DNA of 64,000 nt, taken from the NCBI GenBank assembly GCA_963965975.1, contig OZ014411.1, positions 4,201,001 through 4,265,000 on the forward strand, in the 5' to 3' direction. The first letter of the stretch is position 1; each line of letters begins with the position of its first letter. Source of the stretch: Xestospongia bergquistia (lineage: Eukaryota; Porifera; Demospongiae; Haplosclerida; Petrosiidae). The notes under the pieces are model-generated. The model worked only from the letters and a program-made list of their open reading frames with translations. It was not told the origin of the DNA and searched no databases. Both the position numbers and the translations under genes were made by a program. Of the stretch, positions 11,374 through 22,771 are shown one piece after another.

Positions 11374-12175
11374 ATGAAGGTAGCTGAAAATTAATTTCAT
11401 CACCCTAGCTGCTACTCAGTATTATAAAGTAGTTGCAAGTAAAAGTAGGTTAGTGTAACCCTATTTCAATAATTTAATTACTTTTTACTGCAGTTACAAA
11501 TTAGTCAACATCACCTATGCCTATCAATGGTGACAATATTTATTTTAAGTATTATAAGTTCAAGATAAAAGAGATGGGTTACCAGGACCTCAAGGGCTAC
11601 CTGGTGGTGATGGTGTAAGCAGACAAGATGGAGCAATGGGTGTAAAGGGAGATAAAGGAAAATGAATATTGGGGAAAAGACAATATTACAACTGGTGTCA
11701 AGGTACTTCATGAAAGAAGAGTTGCTAACCAATATTATGCTAATTTTAGAGGAGGGCTAAATATATATGTCTTCCTGAAGAAGATCCCAAATGCCTCAGT
11801 ACTACTTGTAAGGGTAATTAGGTATATACATCTATTTGGAACTGAATACAAGATATCAATTATACAGTCTGTGTCATGTACAACATGTTATATACTTCAA
11901 CTAAAACAGTTGAAATTATTATACCACCTAAAACTATTTGACCATTAGCTTGGTTTATAGAATATGTTGGATATCTAATGAGTGAATACTATAGTCACAA
12001 AAGCAACAAACACTATATTTGCATCAATAAAGAAGGTGAACCTGTTCCAGAACGTGCTGGCAATGCTAATGGTGCATTACTTTATCACATCACCGTGACA
12101 TCTACTAGAAATCTTTGTCCAACTTTTGCTACTAACAACTTTATCACTTGTGTTGTGTACCAAACCACTACATAA
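11374..12175 (+). pseudogene. Short-chain collagen C4-like pseudogene
   Basis: Follows the family's two-exon plan. The ATG at 11374 is followed by MKVAEN and a stop because of a small indel. A linker and a short Gly-X-Y run (GLPGPQGLPGGDG) are readable, and then a deletion removes the collagen-to-domain junction. Pieces of the C-terminal domain follow in several frames (GRVANQYYANF, the NYLC region, TVEYVGYLMSEYYSHKSN) and it ends TCVVYQTTT instead of CVVCTK. Several stops and frameshifts; no intact product. Confidence 0.7.
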
Positions 12176-12399
12176 ACAAAGTGATTATTTGTTTAAGTGC
12201 TGATAAAATATTGAGGTTTCTTCATTTTAATGTCTCAAGAGATTATTTAAATTCAAATATTTCATGAACTCCATAGAAAACAGTGCTCTATGCAAGCAAT
12301 AAAAATTTAATGGAATCAAATTGTTAATGTTAACTTCGTCCATTTAACACCAATAATTTGTCCAGGATGGTACACACCTTTGGAGTGATCTAATTATAA

Positions 12400-12882
12400 T
12401 AATAAAGCAAAGTCTCCTTCTCTTACTGTTATCTTACAATCATCTGTTTCATGTAAGTTATCTTCTAAGTAAAGACAGTTGTGGCTGGTTAAAGAAACTA
12501 CAAACAAATCCTTCAAATGGACCAAACATTTGCAGTTTGAGAGAGGTCCTACAAAATTACAAGGTTCTAAAAGGTTCTTGCAAAGATATTAATATAGCTC
12601 CAACAGATTTGCCAGATTTTGTAGTGAGGAAGCTGAAAACACTCATAAGAAGAGAATAACTGCTGCCTGAACTGTAAAGGATATAAAACTACTGTTATAG
12701 GAATAGGTACTGGTGTGGCACTGTCTGTTGCATATAGATAGCTAGAGTTTTCACATTTGGTATTGGAAGTGGGATTATCACTAACTGCTACTGTGGCTGG
12801 AATAATAGGAACTGGACCTGTGTCTTTTGGTGTAGCAGAAAACATTTGTTGTTTATTTAAAGACACTAACATCAAATAGCAC
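12400..12882 (+). pseudogene. Unrecognised degenerate coding remnant
   Basis: Two plus-strand frames look protein-like. The first, about 12400-12657, contains GWLKKLQTNPSNGPN and IAPTDLPDFVVRKLKTLIRR and stops at TAA. The second, offset by one base from about 12660, is a Gly/Ala-rich hydrophobic pair of segments (VIGIGTGVALSVAY, one TAG, then TATVAGIIGTGPVSFGVAEN) ending KDTNIK and TAG at 12882. The pattern suggests a helical hairpin membrane segment behind a basic helix, but the family was not identified. One frameshift and one stop argue for a pseudogene. It lies just behind the collagen pseudogene. Confidence 0.35.
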
Positions 12883-13558
12883 ATGCAGTAAAAGAGAGCA
12901 TAACTACAGTTACTAGCATTACTTGATTATATATTTACTTCTTTTTTCTCTAGAACATGCATTTGTAAATATTTCTCTATTTATAGAAGACAAGTTTGAT
13001 CTCTTTAAGAAGTACTGTCTTACTCACCTTAGTTTATTGCATTGATCTCTGTTTTCTCATTAATATAATATAGCTAATTATATAGACAACTCAAAAGTAA
13101 TCCAAAGCATATCAAGATGCCTCACTAAAATCACTACTTGTATTTGTTAAAGCACTCTATGAGACGTTTTTGTGTAAAAATAATATTTAGAATTTATGCA
13201 CACAGAATAAAAGAGAACACTAATCCATATATAGGCAGTGTTACTGCCTGCCTGAGGTGATTATTATGGGTTATTGCTATTTGTACTAAAATATGCTTAT
13301 TCTATTAACTTAAAGTTACTGTACACAAACACTTGACCATTCATATAAAACTTGATGACTTGATTACTTCTAATTGATGTGATTGTAGAACTCATACTTT
13401 ACTCCATATATTTAAGATGTTGAGGATAAGCTTAATACACAGCAAAGTATGGTCAGACATAGACACTGCTTAAAAAGCCACAAATAGTAATAAGTAGTAG
13501 TATAATTATATTGTATATATTATATTATTGCAAAATAACACAAACATGTGTATAATTT
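12883..13558. other. Shared spacer repeat
   Basis: About 12940-13540 is colinear with 23125-23740, including the lead-in to a transporter fragment in each case; part recurs at 60190-60370. No gene recognised. Confidence 0.5.
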
Positions 13559-14157
13559 TCAGAATGTTTGATAATTCTCATAAACTTGTTTTTGAAGAAA
13601 ATCATTCTCATAATAATTCTCTGTAATAACATTTGGATTGAATATGTCACCATGACTGTGCAATTTATACTTTTTGCTTAGCATAAGAAAGAGCAAGAGG
13701 CTTGTCAACATTACCATTGCATTCACAGAGAAGATGTAAAACTCACAACTGGGTATCCAATTTTTCTTAAGATATTTGAAGACATTTACTAGCATCCAAC
13801 CAGTTGATAAATACAAACCTAAAATTCCAAAATAAACACCAATGAGAAGTCCTTTCATACTGTGTGGTGCTTGAGCAAACACAAACTCGAGACCACCTGC
13901 CAGAATTAAAATAGCTCCAAATGCTCCAATAAAGTTTGGTGCTAACATAATGTAAATATTGTGCAGGTATTCATTCTGATTGGTTACATTAAATGTTTCT
14001 TCAAGTGCACATGTTTGATTAGAATTCTCTGTCTGTAGACTGAAGTACTAGTCTAAAACGACATAACCCATTTTGCTTATAGTAGACATAAAAATGCCCA
14101 AACCAATTGTTTTAAGTATTGTTATACGATATTGAAAGTATTTCTTGATAAACTGAT
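13559..14157 (-). pseudogene. POT/SLC15-like transporter, C-terminal half only, copy C
   Basis: Homologous to the last ~200 codons of the family, from QFIKKYFQYRITILK to ENYQTF. A TTG (or TTA) to TAG nonsense change at 14048-14050 interrupts it. Homology stops abruptly at about 14157, inside the codons for LYQF; beyond that the DNA matches the 3' flank of copy B (6843-7468), not transporter coding sequence. So the 5' half was removed by a recombination that joined this half-gene to the 3' flank of the neighbouring copy D. Not functional. Confidence 0.85.
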
Positions 14158-14787
14158 TTATTTTAATAACATATTTTAAAATATAGATATAAGCTAAAAT
14201 ATATTTTGTTTGTGGTTGTATTATGTAAGTATAATAACCATGATACTTATATGCAATATTAATATTTGTACATACATACACGTGTTTATGAAGTTGTAAA
14301 TACATCCCATTTAGCCTTCTGATAAAAATGCACTCTTCAAGAATAGTCTCCACTCTCAGATGAACCACTAAAATTTTCTTATGTCTTATCATTTAAGTAT
14401 GGTTCATTAAATTAAGGACTGCATCCTTAGAAGGGTTGTCTTTAGAAATATTATTCAGTCAAACCCTCAATGTTTTGCTGATATACTGCTTCATACCCAT
14501 GTATGAGATTGAGTGGAGGATAGTTGTCTCTTTCTCATTTCTCCTTCCATGATCTTGAGTTATCTTTATCTGCATTCCGTCTCTTAAAACCTATTCTACA
14601 TTGTAAAAAAATTTACTAATTCATTAATTGCTCCCAGGATGCATATAGTTAATATGTGATTTGGGGGAGGGGATAAGTTTAATACAAAACAAAGTATGGA
14701 CAAAAATAGGCATTGCTTAAAGATAAAAGTACATATAGTAATAAGTAGTAGTACATATTGTATTAATGCATAATAACATAAAAGTGT
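14158..14787. other. 3' flank of transporter D
   Basis: Colinear with 6843-7468 in front of copy B. An apparent open frame across the junction with copy C is chimeric and has no independent support. Confidence 0.55.
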
Positions 14788-16338
14788 TTATAATTTTCTG
14801 AATGTTTCATAATTCTCATATGTTTGTCTTCGAAGAAAATCATTCTCATAATAATTCTCTGCAATAATATTTGGATTGAATATATCACCACGACTGCGCA
14901 ATTTATACTTCTTGCTTAGTACAAGAAAGAGCAAGAGGCTTGTCAACATTATTATTGCATTCACAGTGAAGATGTAAAACTCACAACTGGGTATCCAACT
15001 TTTCTTAAGATATTTAAAGACATTTACTAGCATCCAACCAGTTGATAAATACAAACCTGAAATTCCAAAATAAACACCAATGAGAAGTCCTTTCATACTG
15101 TGTGGTGCTTGAGCAAAAACAAACTCGAGACCACCTGCCAGAATTAAAATAGCTCCAAATGCTCCAATAAAGTTTGGTGCTAACATAATGTAAGTACTGT
15201 GCAGGTATTCATTCTGATTGGTTACATTTAATGTCTCTTCAAGTGCACATGTTTGATTAGAATTCTCTGTCTGTAGACTGAAGAACAAGTCTAAAACGAC
15301 ATATCCCATTTTGCTTATAGTAGACATTAAAATGCCAACAGCAATTGTCTTAAGTATTGTTATGCGATAACGAAAATAATTTTTGATAAACTGATAAAGT
15401 GGTATGAGCAAGACATTTACTGAGTAATGAAGGAAGTAAGATGAGTCAAATAAGCATTGTCCAAATGTTAGTTTTGCTTTTGCTAGTTGTCCAATAGGTA
15501 TAGCAGGAAATGATATCATTGTAATAACAGCTACTAGTGGGAACACTTGAAGCAATGTTTTCACATCTTCAACTTCCTCCTCTAAGAAAGGTCCACCATA
15601 CTTTTCTTTCCCTAAATCAATTCTAGAAGGGTGTGTTTCCTCCCAATAAGTTAAGGCAGAGCGCTGTACAGGATACTTGTTATTCTTTGCAAAAATAAGA
15701 ACATTGTATATTAATTTCAGAGGATTTCTTGATGGTATGTATTCAATGAAATATCTCTTCATTATCAAGCCAGAAATTATAACAATTTGTAAGCATACAA
15801 AATGACAGCAAATGATATAAATATCATACCTGGTATCTGATTGCATTAGACAACTTGTTAATGTTGTCATGAGTAAACCTAGATCTCTAGACCAGATAAA
15901 ATACCAGACATATATACTTAATTGGTGTGAAGTTGCTGTGATGAGTTGGTCTGAGCCAAGCAAAAGATTGACTATAAAGAAAGCCTTATGGGAAAGGACT
16001 GATATAGGTAAAGCAATGTCAATTATTAAATTGGCCTCCTGGAATTTATCTACAACAACTGACATGACAGCAATGAGACAAGTCACTGAAGAAGCCAGTA
16101 CAAGATTGAACATGGCTGTCTTGAAACGTCCAAATTTTATGTCTGCATAAAGACCAGCAACAGGAAGTGATAAATAAAAAGTAACACTTAAAACAAGTTG
16201 AAAGACATATGATATAAGATACTCTTCATCATCTTTTACTTTTATAGAAAAGAATATTGATGGAGTCATTAACTCTACTAGAACTAGCCATACTAGGGAG
16301 AAAATGGCTGTTTTAGGAAATGAAAGTAGACTTGACAT
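14788..16338 (-). CDS. POT/SLC15-like transporter, copy D
   Basis: Intact single-exon copy of about 516 residues from the ATG used by its relatives (MSSLLSFPKT). An upstream in-frame ATG at 16359 would add MANYSTT; in the other copies that codon is ACA, so the longer start is unique to this gene and may or may not be used. All family signatures are present. The usual stop is lost (TTC TGA became TTC AGA), adding RKL, so the YETF sorting-type motif is no longer at the extreme C-terminus; broken copy E shares this change. Loop glycosylation sequons are retained. Confidence 0.8.
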   Translation of the reverse strand: MSSLLSFPKTAIFSLVWLVLVELMTPSIFFSIKVKDDEEYLISYVFQLVLSVTFYLSLPVAGLYADIKFGRFKTAMFNLVLASSVTCLIAVMSVVVDKFQEANLIIDIALPISVLSHKAFFIVNLLLGSDQLITATSHQLSIYVWYFIWSRDLGLLMTTLTSCLMQSDTRYDIYIICCHFVCLQIVIISGLIMKRYFIEYIPSRNPLKLIYNVLIFAKNNKYPVQRSALTYWEETHPSRIDLGKEKYGGPFLEEEVEDVKTLLQVFPLVAVITMISFPAIPIGQLAKAKLTFGQCLFDSSYFLHYSVNVLLIPLYQFIKNYFRYRITILKTIAVGILMSTISKMGYVVLDLFFSLQTENSNQTCALEETLNVTNQNEYLHSTYIMLAPNFIGAFGAILILAGGLEFVFAQAPHSMKGLLIGVYFGISGLYLSTGWMLVNVFKYLKKSWIPSCEFYIFTVNAIIMLTSLLLFLVLSKKYKLRSRGDIFNPNIIAENYYENDFLRRQTYENYETFRKL

Positions 16339-16359
16339 TGTAGTAGAGTAGTTAGCCAT

Positions 16360-17094
16360 TCATTCTCACAGGTGGTTTAAACTGATGATGAAAGTTGTTT
16401 GAATATCTGATTAAGTTTGCTTACTGTATTTTTATCTTTCAATTTAGCATGGGAATTATATCTTTGATGCTTGACAGTTTATCTTGTTGAAAATGAAATA
16501 TGATTCAATGATAACTTTGATTTTGGTAACAACACATAATGGCAAATCCTAAATTTTTAAATATTTATAATCTGGCAAGTCACTGCTTCAAGTATCAAAA
16601 AAGTTAACATTAACACCAAAACATTCCTTTTTATCTGATTATTTATACAAATTTTGACAAAATTTAAGGTTTCTTCATTTTAATGCCTCAATAGTTATAT
16701 ATATTTCATGAACTCCATAGAAAACTTGTGCAAGCAATAAAATTAAAATCAAGATAACTGATCTTGCACACTTAATTATTTGCACATTATGTACTATGTA
16801 TTAAACCATATCAACTATTACACCTTGCTAAAGGTCTATTGCATTAGTGAATCACTATTAATTACATAATATGAATGTATTAATTTATCATAAAGAAAAG
16901 TTGCTATATGGGATAGCATAGTATAACAATGAGCTACACGTTTCCTAACTATAAAGACCGTTAATAGTATAGAATGATCATGCATGTGAACATACTTTCA
17001 AGACAAATAACATTTATTCATTAAAATTATTTGGCTCAAAGTATAAATTAAAGTTATAATTAGATGTATAATTGGTCAATATAAGCACCACACA
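16360..17094. other. 5' flank of D joined to collagen-unit 3' flank
   Basis: The first ~220 bases match transporter 5' flanks. From about 16640 the DNA matches the sequence following collagen-type units (12180-12310 and 24440-24700). The MITE-bearing part of the transporter flank is absent, indicating a deletion junction near 16590-16640. Confidence 0.45.
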
Positions 17095-17261
17095 ATGTGG
17101 TCCAATTAAGACAGTGAATGAAGCAGTGTATACAAAGAAAACGAACCAATTCTTGAGAAACTGTATCATGAAAAATACTTTGGTTTAAAATAGGGAAATT
17201 CACATCTTTCTGATCAGGGATATTGATAAAAAAGACATAAAGGTGGTCTCTGAATTCAAAG
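17095..17261 (+). pseudogene. Duplicated unrecognised exon, copy 1
   Basis: Paralogous to 24818-24976. Contains VYKENEPILEKLYHEKYFGLK in one frame, then a stop and a frame change. Ends at a good donor (AAAG|GTAATT at 17261/17262). The family is not recognised. Confidence 0.4.
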
Positions 17262-17576
17262 GTAATTTCTAACACACTATTTCCAGAAGGATGATAAATA
17301 ATTATATATGCTTTAACACTACATCACTCAAAGTCCAGACAAAAATGAAAGTTTCTTAGTGTAATACATAATTTTTACTGTAATCATCTGAGGAACGACA
17401 GAAGTCTGAAGCTTAATTTTCTTGAAAAGAAAAACTGCATAGCATAAAAACGTCACTCATATTCTACCTTTTGTCTGTAATAACTGTTACCTTATATGGC
17501 ATGACGTTACAACAATGTTGTGACTAAACAAAATATGTAGTGAGTTAGGTTTACATCACAAGATTTATATAACAAA

Positions 17577-17672
17577 GTCATCATGATTATCATGAAATAC
17601 ATACAGGCACATACCCATGTCAACTATAAGCCATTACTCTAAACTAAAGGTCAAACTATCATGTATAAAAGG
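17577..17672 (+). promoter_or_regulatory. Collagen-type promoter
   Basis: AAAGTCATCATGATTATCATGA, then CTAAAGGTCA, then TATAAAAGG at 17664-17672, 99 nt before the position of the ancestral ATG. Same order and spacing as the intact genes at 25.3 and 27.4 kb. Confidence 0.6.
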
Positions 17673-17762
17673 ATGCAGATAAAACAGTTATACTAAAGCT
17701 ATTTCCTTCATTGAAAAGCTAAGTAATTACAACATTTAGTTACTGTATACTACTAAGTCACA

Positions 17763-18658
17763 AAGAAGGTAACTCTGCTATTTTTCATCGTCCTAGTTGC
17801 TGCTCAGTATTATGAAGTAGTGGCAAGTATAGGTAGGTTAGTAAAATGATATATAAGAGCTTTTAATAACTTCATTACTTTGTATAAATGTCCTCAGAGT
17901 CAAACTCAGGTCCACTTGTCAGGAGTGGTTGCAGTGATAACAATAAATATCAAGAACCATTACAAGGTCGAGATAGTAGAGATGGGATACCAGGACCTTA
18001 TGGAGTAAATGGTCGTAATGGTGTAAATGGAAAAGATGGGGAAATGGGTCAAAAGGGAGCAAAAGGAGATCGAGGAGGAAGAGGAGCTCCTGGACTGAAG
18101 AAAAAAGGTGTAGTGTATACTCACTGGGGGAAACACAATTGCTCTGATATTGCAATTGATACTGAGCTACTTTATACAGGAGGAGCTACTAGTCAATACT
18201 ATAAAAACTATGGTGGAGGAGCTAACTATCTATGTATTCCTGAAAACGATCCAGAATATCTCAATACAACATATAATTATGACCAGGCTAGTCTATATGG
18301 AACTGAATATGAGTCACCAATTATACAGTCTGTATTACAAAATGAAAATGTTCTATGTGCAGTATGTTATACATCAACAAAAGCAGTTCAAGTTATGATA
18401 CCAGCTAAAACTACCTGCCCATCATCATGGACTGTAGAATATGTTGGATATCTAATGACTGAACACTATAATAGCAAGAACAACAAAGCTTATATTTACG
18501 TTGATAAAGAAGGTGAACCCATTCCAGATAGTGTTGCTAATGCTAATGGTGTGTCACTTTATCATGTCACTACGACATGTACTGGAATTCCTTGTCCACC
18601 TTATGTTACTGACAAGTATATCACTGTGTTGTACGTACCAAGTAAATATGCAACTTGA
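17763..18658 (+). pseudogene. Short-chain collagen C4-like gene, start codon lost, C-terminus shifted
   Basis: Two-exon structure as in the intact neighbours: exon 1 17763-17832, intron 17833-17897, exon 2 17898-18658. The initiator ATG has become AAG (17763-17765), although the rest of the signal-peptide exon and its donor are readable. Exon 2 is open: a linker, about 14 Gly-X-Y triplets (GRDSRDGIPGPYG to GRGAPG), then the C-terminal domain with VVYTHWGKHNC, GGGANYLC, VLCAVCYTS and TCPSSWTVEYVGYLM. A 1-nt deletion near 18625 replaces the final CVVCTK cysteines with an unrelated tail. An ATG at 17888, inside the 3' end of the intron, could give a leaderless 256-residue product. Most likely a recent pseudogene. 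Sister of the gene at 25399. Confidence 0.75.
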
Positions 18659-18688
18659 CAATGTAATAAACTTTATTGATAACTGGTA

Positions 18689-19211
18689 TTGCAGTATTAT
18701 GAAGTATTTGCAAGCAAAGGTATAGGTTAGTAAAATCAAATTTCAATAATTTAATTACTTTTTATTGCAGTTTTAAATAAGTCAACATCTCCTATGCCTA
18801 TCAATGGTGACAATAACTATTTTAAGTATTAGAAGTTGATGGGTTACCAGGACCTCAAGGACCACCTTGAGGTCCTGGAGATAGGGTAAATGGACAAGAT
18901 GGAGCAATGGGTCTAAAGGGAGATAAAGAAAATGAGGAAAAAGAGTACCTCCTAGACCACCAAGTGGAGGTGTGGTATATACTTAAGTTATCCCTTGATA
19001 TTTATGAGGTTGCTTCAAATGCTTACAGATTACATAAAAATCAGAGAGCAATGCTGTTTAATGGTTCATTGAGCAGATTGAACAACTTGGAAGTCAACAC
19101 ACAGAAGTTAAATCTCTTCTTCAGGGTTTACAAAATGACAATAGATCTAATAATACAACCTCACAAGAATCCCAAGAACTATTTCAAGATATATGTGGCA
19201 CAATTCTTTAA
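18689..19211 (+). pseudogene. Collagen-type remnant with coiled-coil tail
   Basis: Begins within exon 1 (QYYEVFASK-like), keeps the intron, a linker with a stop, and a short collagen run (GLPGPQGPP, stop, then GPGDRVNGQDGAMGLKGDK). It then passes, after frameshifts, into the Gln/Glu-rich tail: 19070-19211 is open to a TAA and here lacks the TGA of its two relatives. A perfect palindrome (GGACCTCAAGGACCACCTTGAGGTCC) lies at 18848-18873. Broken, directly downstream of the 17.8 kb gene. Confidence 0.6.
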
Positions 19212-19901
19212 AGTAAATATTTGTTATTGTATAGTGCAGAATAATAATATTTAAGACTCATAGTATGTTATAGTCCACATATTTATTTCTAAGAGCTTAC
19301 ACTGGAAAAATTATTTGGTTGAATTAACCAAAAAGTTTTGTTAAAGCTACCACGAAAGTGGGGTAATCATAGATGTGTCAATTTAATGTTTGCTAATTTG
19401 AAGATAGACAAACTGTTGCTTCTATCAAGGTAATCTTTGTTTCAACAGGACTATTGAGGTCAAATATGGACATAAGTTCATATTTAGAATAACTGAGAAT
19501 AAATTTATAGTGAATTAGTCAGTTTGATATAAAGTTTATTCTTTAAATTTGGTAGATTTTTATTTGATATGATAAGAACGTTTTGTAAACTAGTATGTGA
19601 ATTGGTACAAAAACAAAAGGAGGGACTGCAACAGCTTAACTATTGTTGTATGAAAAGTAGATTGTAGAAGTTAGTTTCTTTATCTGCATTCTGTCTCTTG
19701 AAACTTATTCTACATTGTAAAAAAATTCACTAATTCATTGATTGCTCCCAGGATGCATATAGTTAATATGTGATTTGGGGGAGGGGATAAGTTTAATACA
19801 AAACAAAGTATGGACAGAAATAAGCATTGCTTAAAGATAAAAGTACATATAGTAATAAGTAGTAGTACATATTGTATTAATGCATAATAACATAAAAGTG
19901 T
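19212..19901. other. 3' flank of transporter E
   Basis: About 19690-19901 matches the 3' flank of copy D. 19250-19690 has no recognised relative in the window apart from a small CCAC-GAAA-GTGG hairpin at 19350-19361. No gene seen. Confidence 0.4.
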
Positions 19902-21452
19902 TTATAATTTTCTGAATGTTTCATAATTCTCATCTGTTTGTTTTCGAAGAAAATCATTCTCATAATAATTCTCTGCAATAACATTTGGATTGAATATATC
20001 ACCACGACTGCGCAATTTATATTTCTTGCTTAGTACAAGAAAGAGCAAGAGGCTTATCAACATTACTGTTGCATTCACAGTGAAGATGTAAAACTAACAA
20101 CTTGGTATCAAACTTTTCTTAAAATATTTAAAGACATTTACTAGTATCCAACCAGTTGATAAATACAAACCTGAAATTCCAAAATAAACACCAATGAGAA
20201 GTCCTTTTATACTATGTGGTGCTTGAGCAAAGACAAATTCGAGACCACCTGCCAGAATTAAAATAACTCCAAATGCTCCAATAAAGTTTGGTGCTAACAT
20301 AATGTAAGTATTGTGTAGGTATTCATTCTGATTGCTTACATTAAATGTTCCTTCAAGTGCACATGTTTGATTAGAATTCTCTGTCTGTAGACTGAAGTAC
20401 AAGTCTAAAGTGACATACCCAATTTTGCTTATAGTAGACATAAAAATGCCCAAACCAATTGTTTTAAGTATTGTTATGCGATAGCGAAAGTACTTTTTGA
20501 TAAACTGATAAAGTGGTAGGAGCAAGACATTTACTGAGTAATGAAGGAAGTAAGATGAATCAAATAAGCATTGTCCAAATGTTAGTTTTGTTGTTGCTAG
20601 TCGTCCAATAGGTTGAGCAGGAAATGATACCATTGTAATAACAGCTACTAGGGGCAACATTCGAAGCAATGTTTTCACATCTTCAACTTCCTCCTCTAAG
20701 AAAGGTCCACCATACTTTTCTTTCCCTAAATCAATTCTAGAAGGGTGTGTTTCTTCCCAATAAGTTAAGGCAGAGCGTTTTACAGGATACTTGTTATTTT
20801 TTGCAAAAATTAGAACACTGTATATTAATTTCAGAGGATTTCTTGATGGTATATATTCAATGAAATATCTCTTCATTATCAAGCCAGAAATTATAACAAT
20901 TTGTAAGCATACAAAATGACAGCAAATGATATAAATATCATACCTGGTATCTGATTGCATCAGACAACTTGTTAATGTTGTCATGAGTAAACCTAGACCT
21001 CGAGACCAGATAAAATACCAGACATACATACTTAGTTGGTGTGAAGTTGCTGTAATGAGTTGGTCTGAGCCAAGCAAAAGATTGACTATAAAGAAAGCTT
21101 TTTTTGAAAGGATTGATATAGGTAAAGCAATGTCAATTATTAAATTGGCCTCCTGGAATTTATCTACAACAACTGACATGACAGCAATGAGACAAGTCAC
21201 TGAAGAAGCCAGTACAAGATTGAACATGGCTGTCTTGAAACGTCCAAATTTTATGTCTGCATAAAGATCAGCAACAGGAAGTGATAAATAAAAAGTAACA
21301 CTTAAAACAAGTTGAAAGGCATACAATATAAGATACTCTTCATCATCTTTTACTTTTATAGAAAAGAACATTGAAGGAGTCATTAACTGTGATAGAACTA
21401 GCCATACTAGGGAGAAAATGGCTGTTTTAGGAAATGAAGCTAGGCTTGACAT
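19902..21452 (-). pseudogene. POT/SLC15-like transporter with late nonsense codon, copy E
   Basis: Full-length homologue from MSSLASFPKT to the RKL tail of copy D, but GAG of the conserved PSCEFYIF became TAG (20094-20096), cutting translation at residue 452. The product would lack the last TM helix and the cytosolic tail with the sorting motif. The remaining ~63 codons stay in frame after the stop, so the lesion is recent; a single-base read-through or assembly error is possible. All upstream family motifs are intact, with one change (GLYAD to DLYAD). Confidence 0.8.
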
Positions 21453-22480
21453 AGTAGTAGATTAGTTAGCTGTTTATTCACACAGTTGGTTTGAACTGAT
21501 AATGTAAGTTGTCTGAATAGCTGCTTTAGTTTGCTTACTGTAGGTTTACCTTTAAATTTAGCATGGGAATTATATCTCCAATGCTTGACAGTTATCTTCT
21601 TGAAAATATAATTTGATGTCATGATAACTTAGATTTGGGAATAATACACAATGACAAATCCTAACCTTTTAAATAGTTCTTACAATCTGGACAAGTAACT
21701 GATGTTTTGTTTTTTAAAATGAGCCTAAGAACATTTTTACAGTTAAGCAAAAAATTTATTGCAATATAGTGTAATAAACTCATAACTTAGACTGTTGACT
21801 AATTGTCCATGTTTGTTGAGGTTTATTGCCAGTAGCCAATGTGTTGTTTCATGTTTTCATTCCTTTGTACAATTATTGTCAACCATGAATCCTTCTCTTT
21901 CTGCATAAGCTTAGTGATTTATATATAGTTGTTTCTCCTATTCAGTCAATAAAGTTAGTCATCACTCTTAAATTACCACAATTAGTGACTGACATTATTT
22001 CCATTAAGAAAGTGTTATATAGGCATGTATATTTTTAATTCCTTTAACATTGTTAATAGTTTTAGGGCTGTCTTGATTTATTCATTTTAAATTCAAATAG
22101 TTCCGACAGTGTGACAATGTGTTGTATTATTGTATGCAACTTTTGAGGCCAACTTGACTCACATATGACACAGAACGTGCTATGTCACTTTAATATACAT
22201 CTCTTATCTATAATCACATGTACATACATATATATCCATTCATATAATATTTTAGCATAGCACTACTTGCACTTTTGAAGTGTTATAATTCATAACTATT
22301 GCTTAGTAACCAATAATTCAAGTATGATGTATATAATTACATCACGTTTAGTCTGGGTATTGAGTCTTCATCACTATAAAAGTTGATTGATTGATCTAAC
22401 CAATATATGGTTATATAAATTGGATTTAAAGTAAACATATTAAATTATTCAGTAAATAACTATTGCTGATAGAATTGGTC
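21453..22480. other. 5' flank of transporter E, truncated
   Basis: Colinear with 9011-9890. The family 1 MITE is cut after AAAGTAAACAT (about 22439), where the DNA switches to repeat family 2 (22481-22588). A deletion or recombination joined two spacer types here. Confidence 0.5.
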
Positions 22481-22771
22481 GGTGTGGCTGCTTGAAATTG
22501 GAATTTGCAAAGGAGGTGGTATAATATTAATCATTCATATAATTTTTAATAATTTATTAAACTTTTGTTGCATAACACGCCCTCTCATGTCCTTAAATAT
22601 TCTTCTATAGAATACTCCAGAGAATAATATTCAATACTTTTAGACAACTGTTGTGAAGTGGAGAGGAAAAACTGATGTATCTAATTCTCATGATGCCTGC
22701 ATGTTGTATCATGTTGAATCACTATGTTTTCAACTGGTGAAGACTTTTTAGATAGATATTGTGTGATAGCT

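Noticed and set aside
12567..12884. 105-codon minus-strand frame
   Set aside because: Opposite strand of the plus-strand remnant; composition and motifs favour the plus strand.
14048..14392. 114-codon minus-strand frame combining spacer and transporter codons
   Set aside because: Chimeric frame across the copy C junction; the spacer part is not coding in the paralogous flank at 6843-7468.
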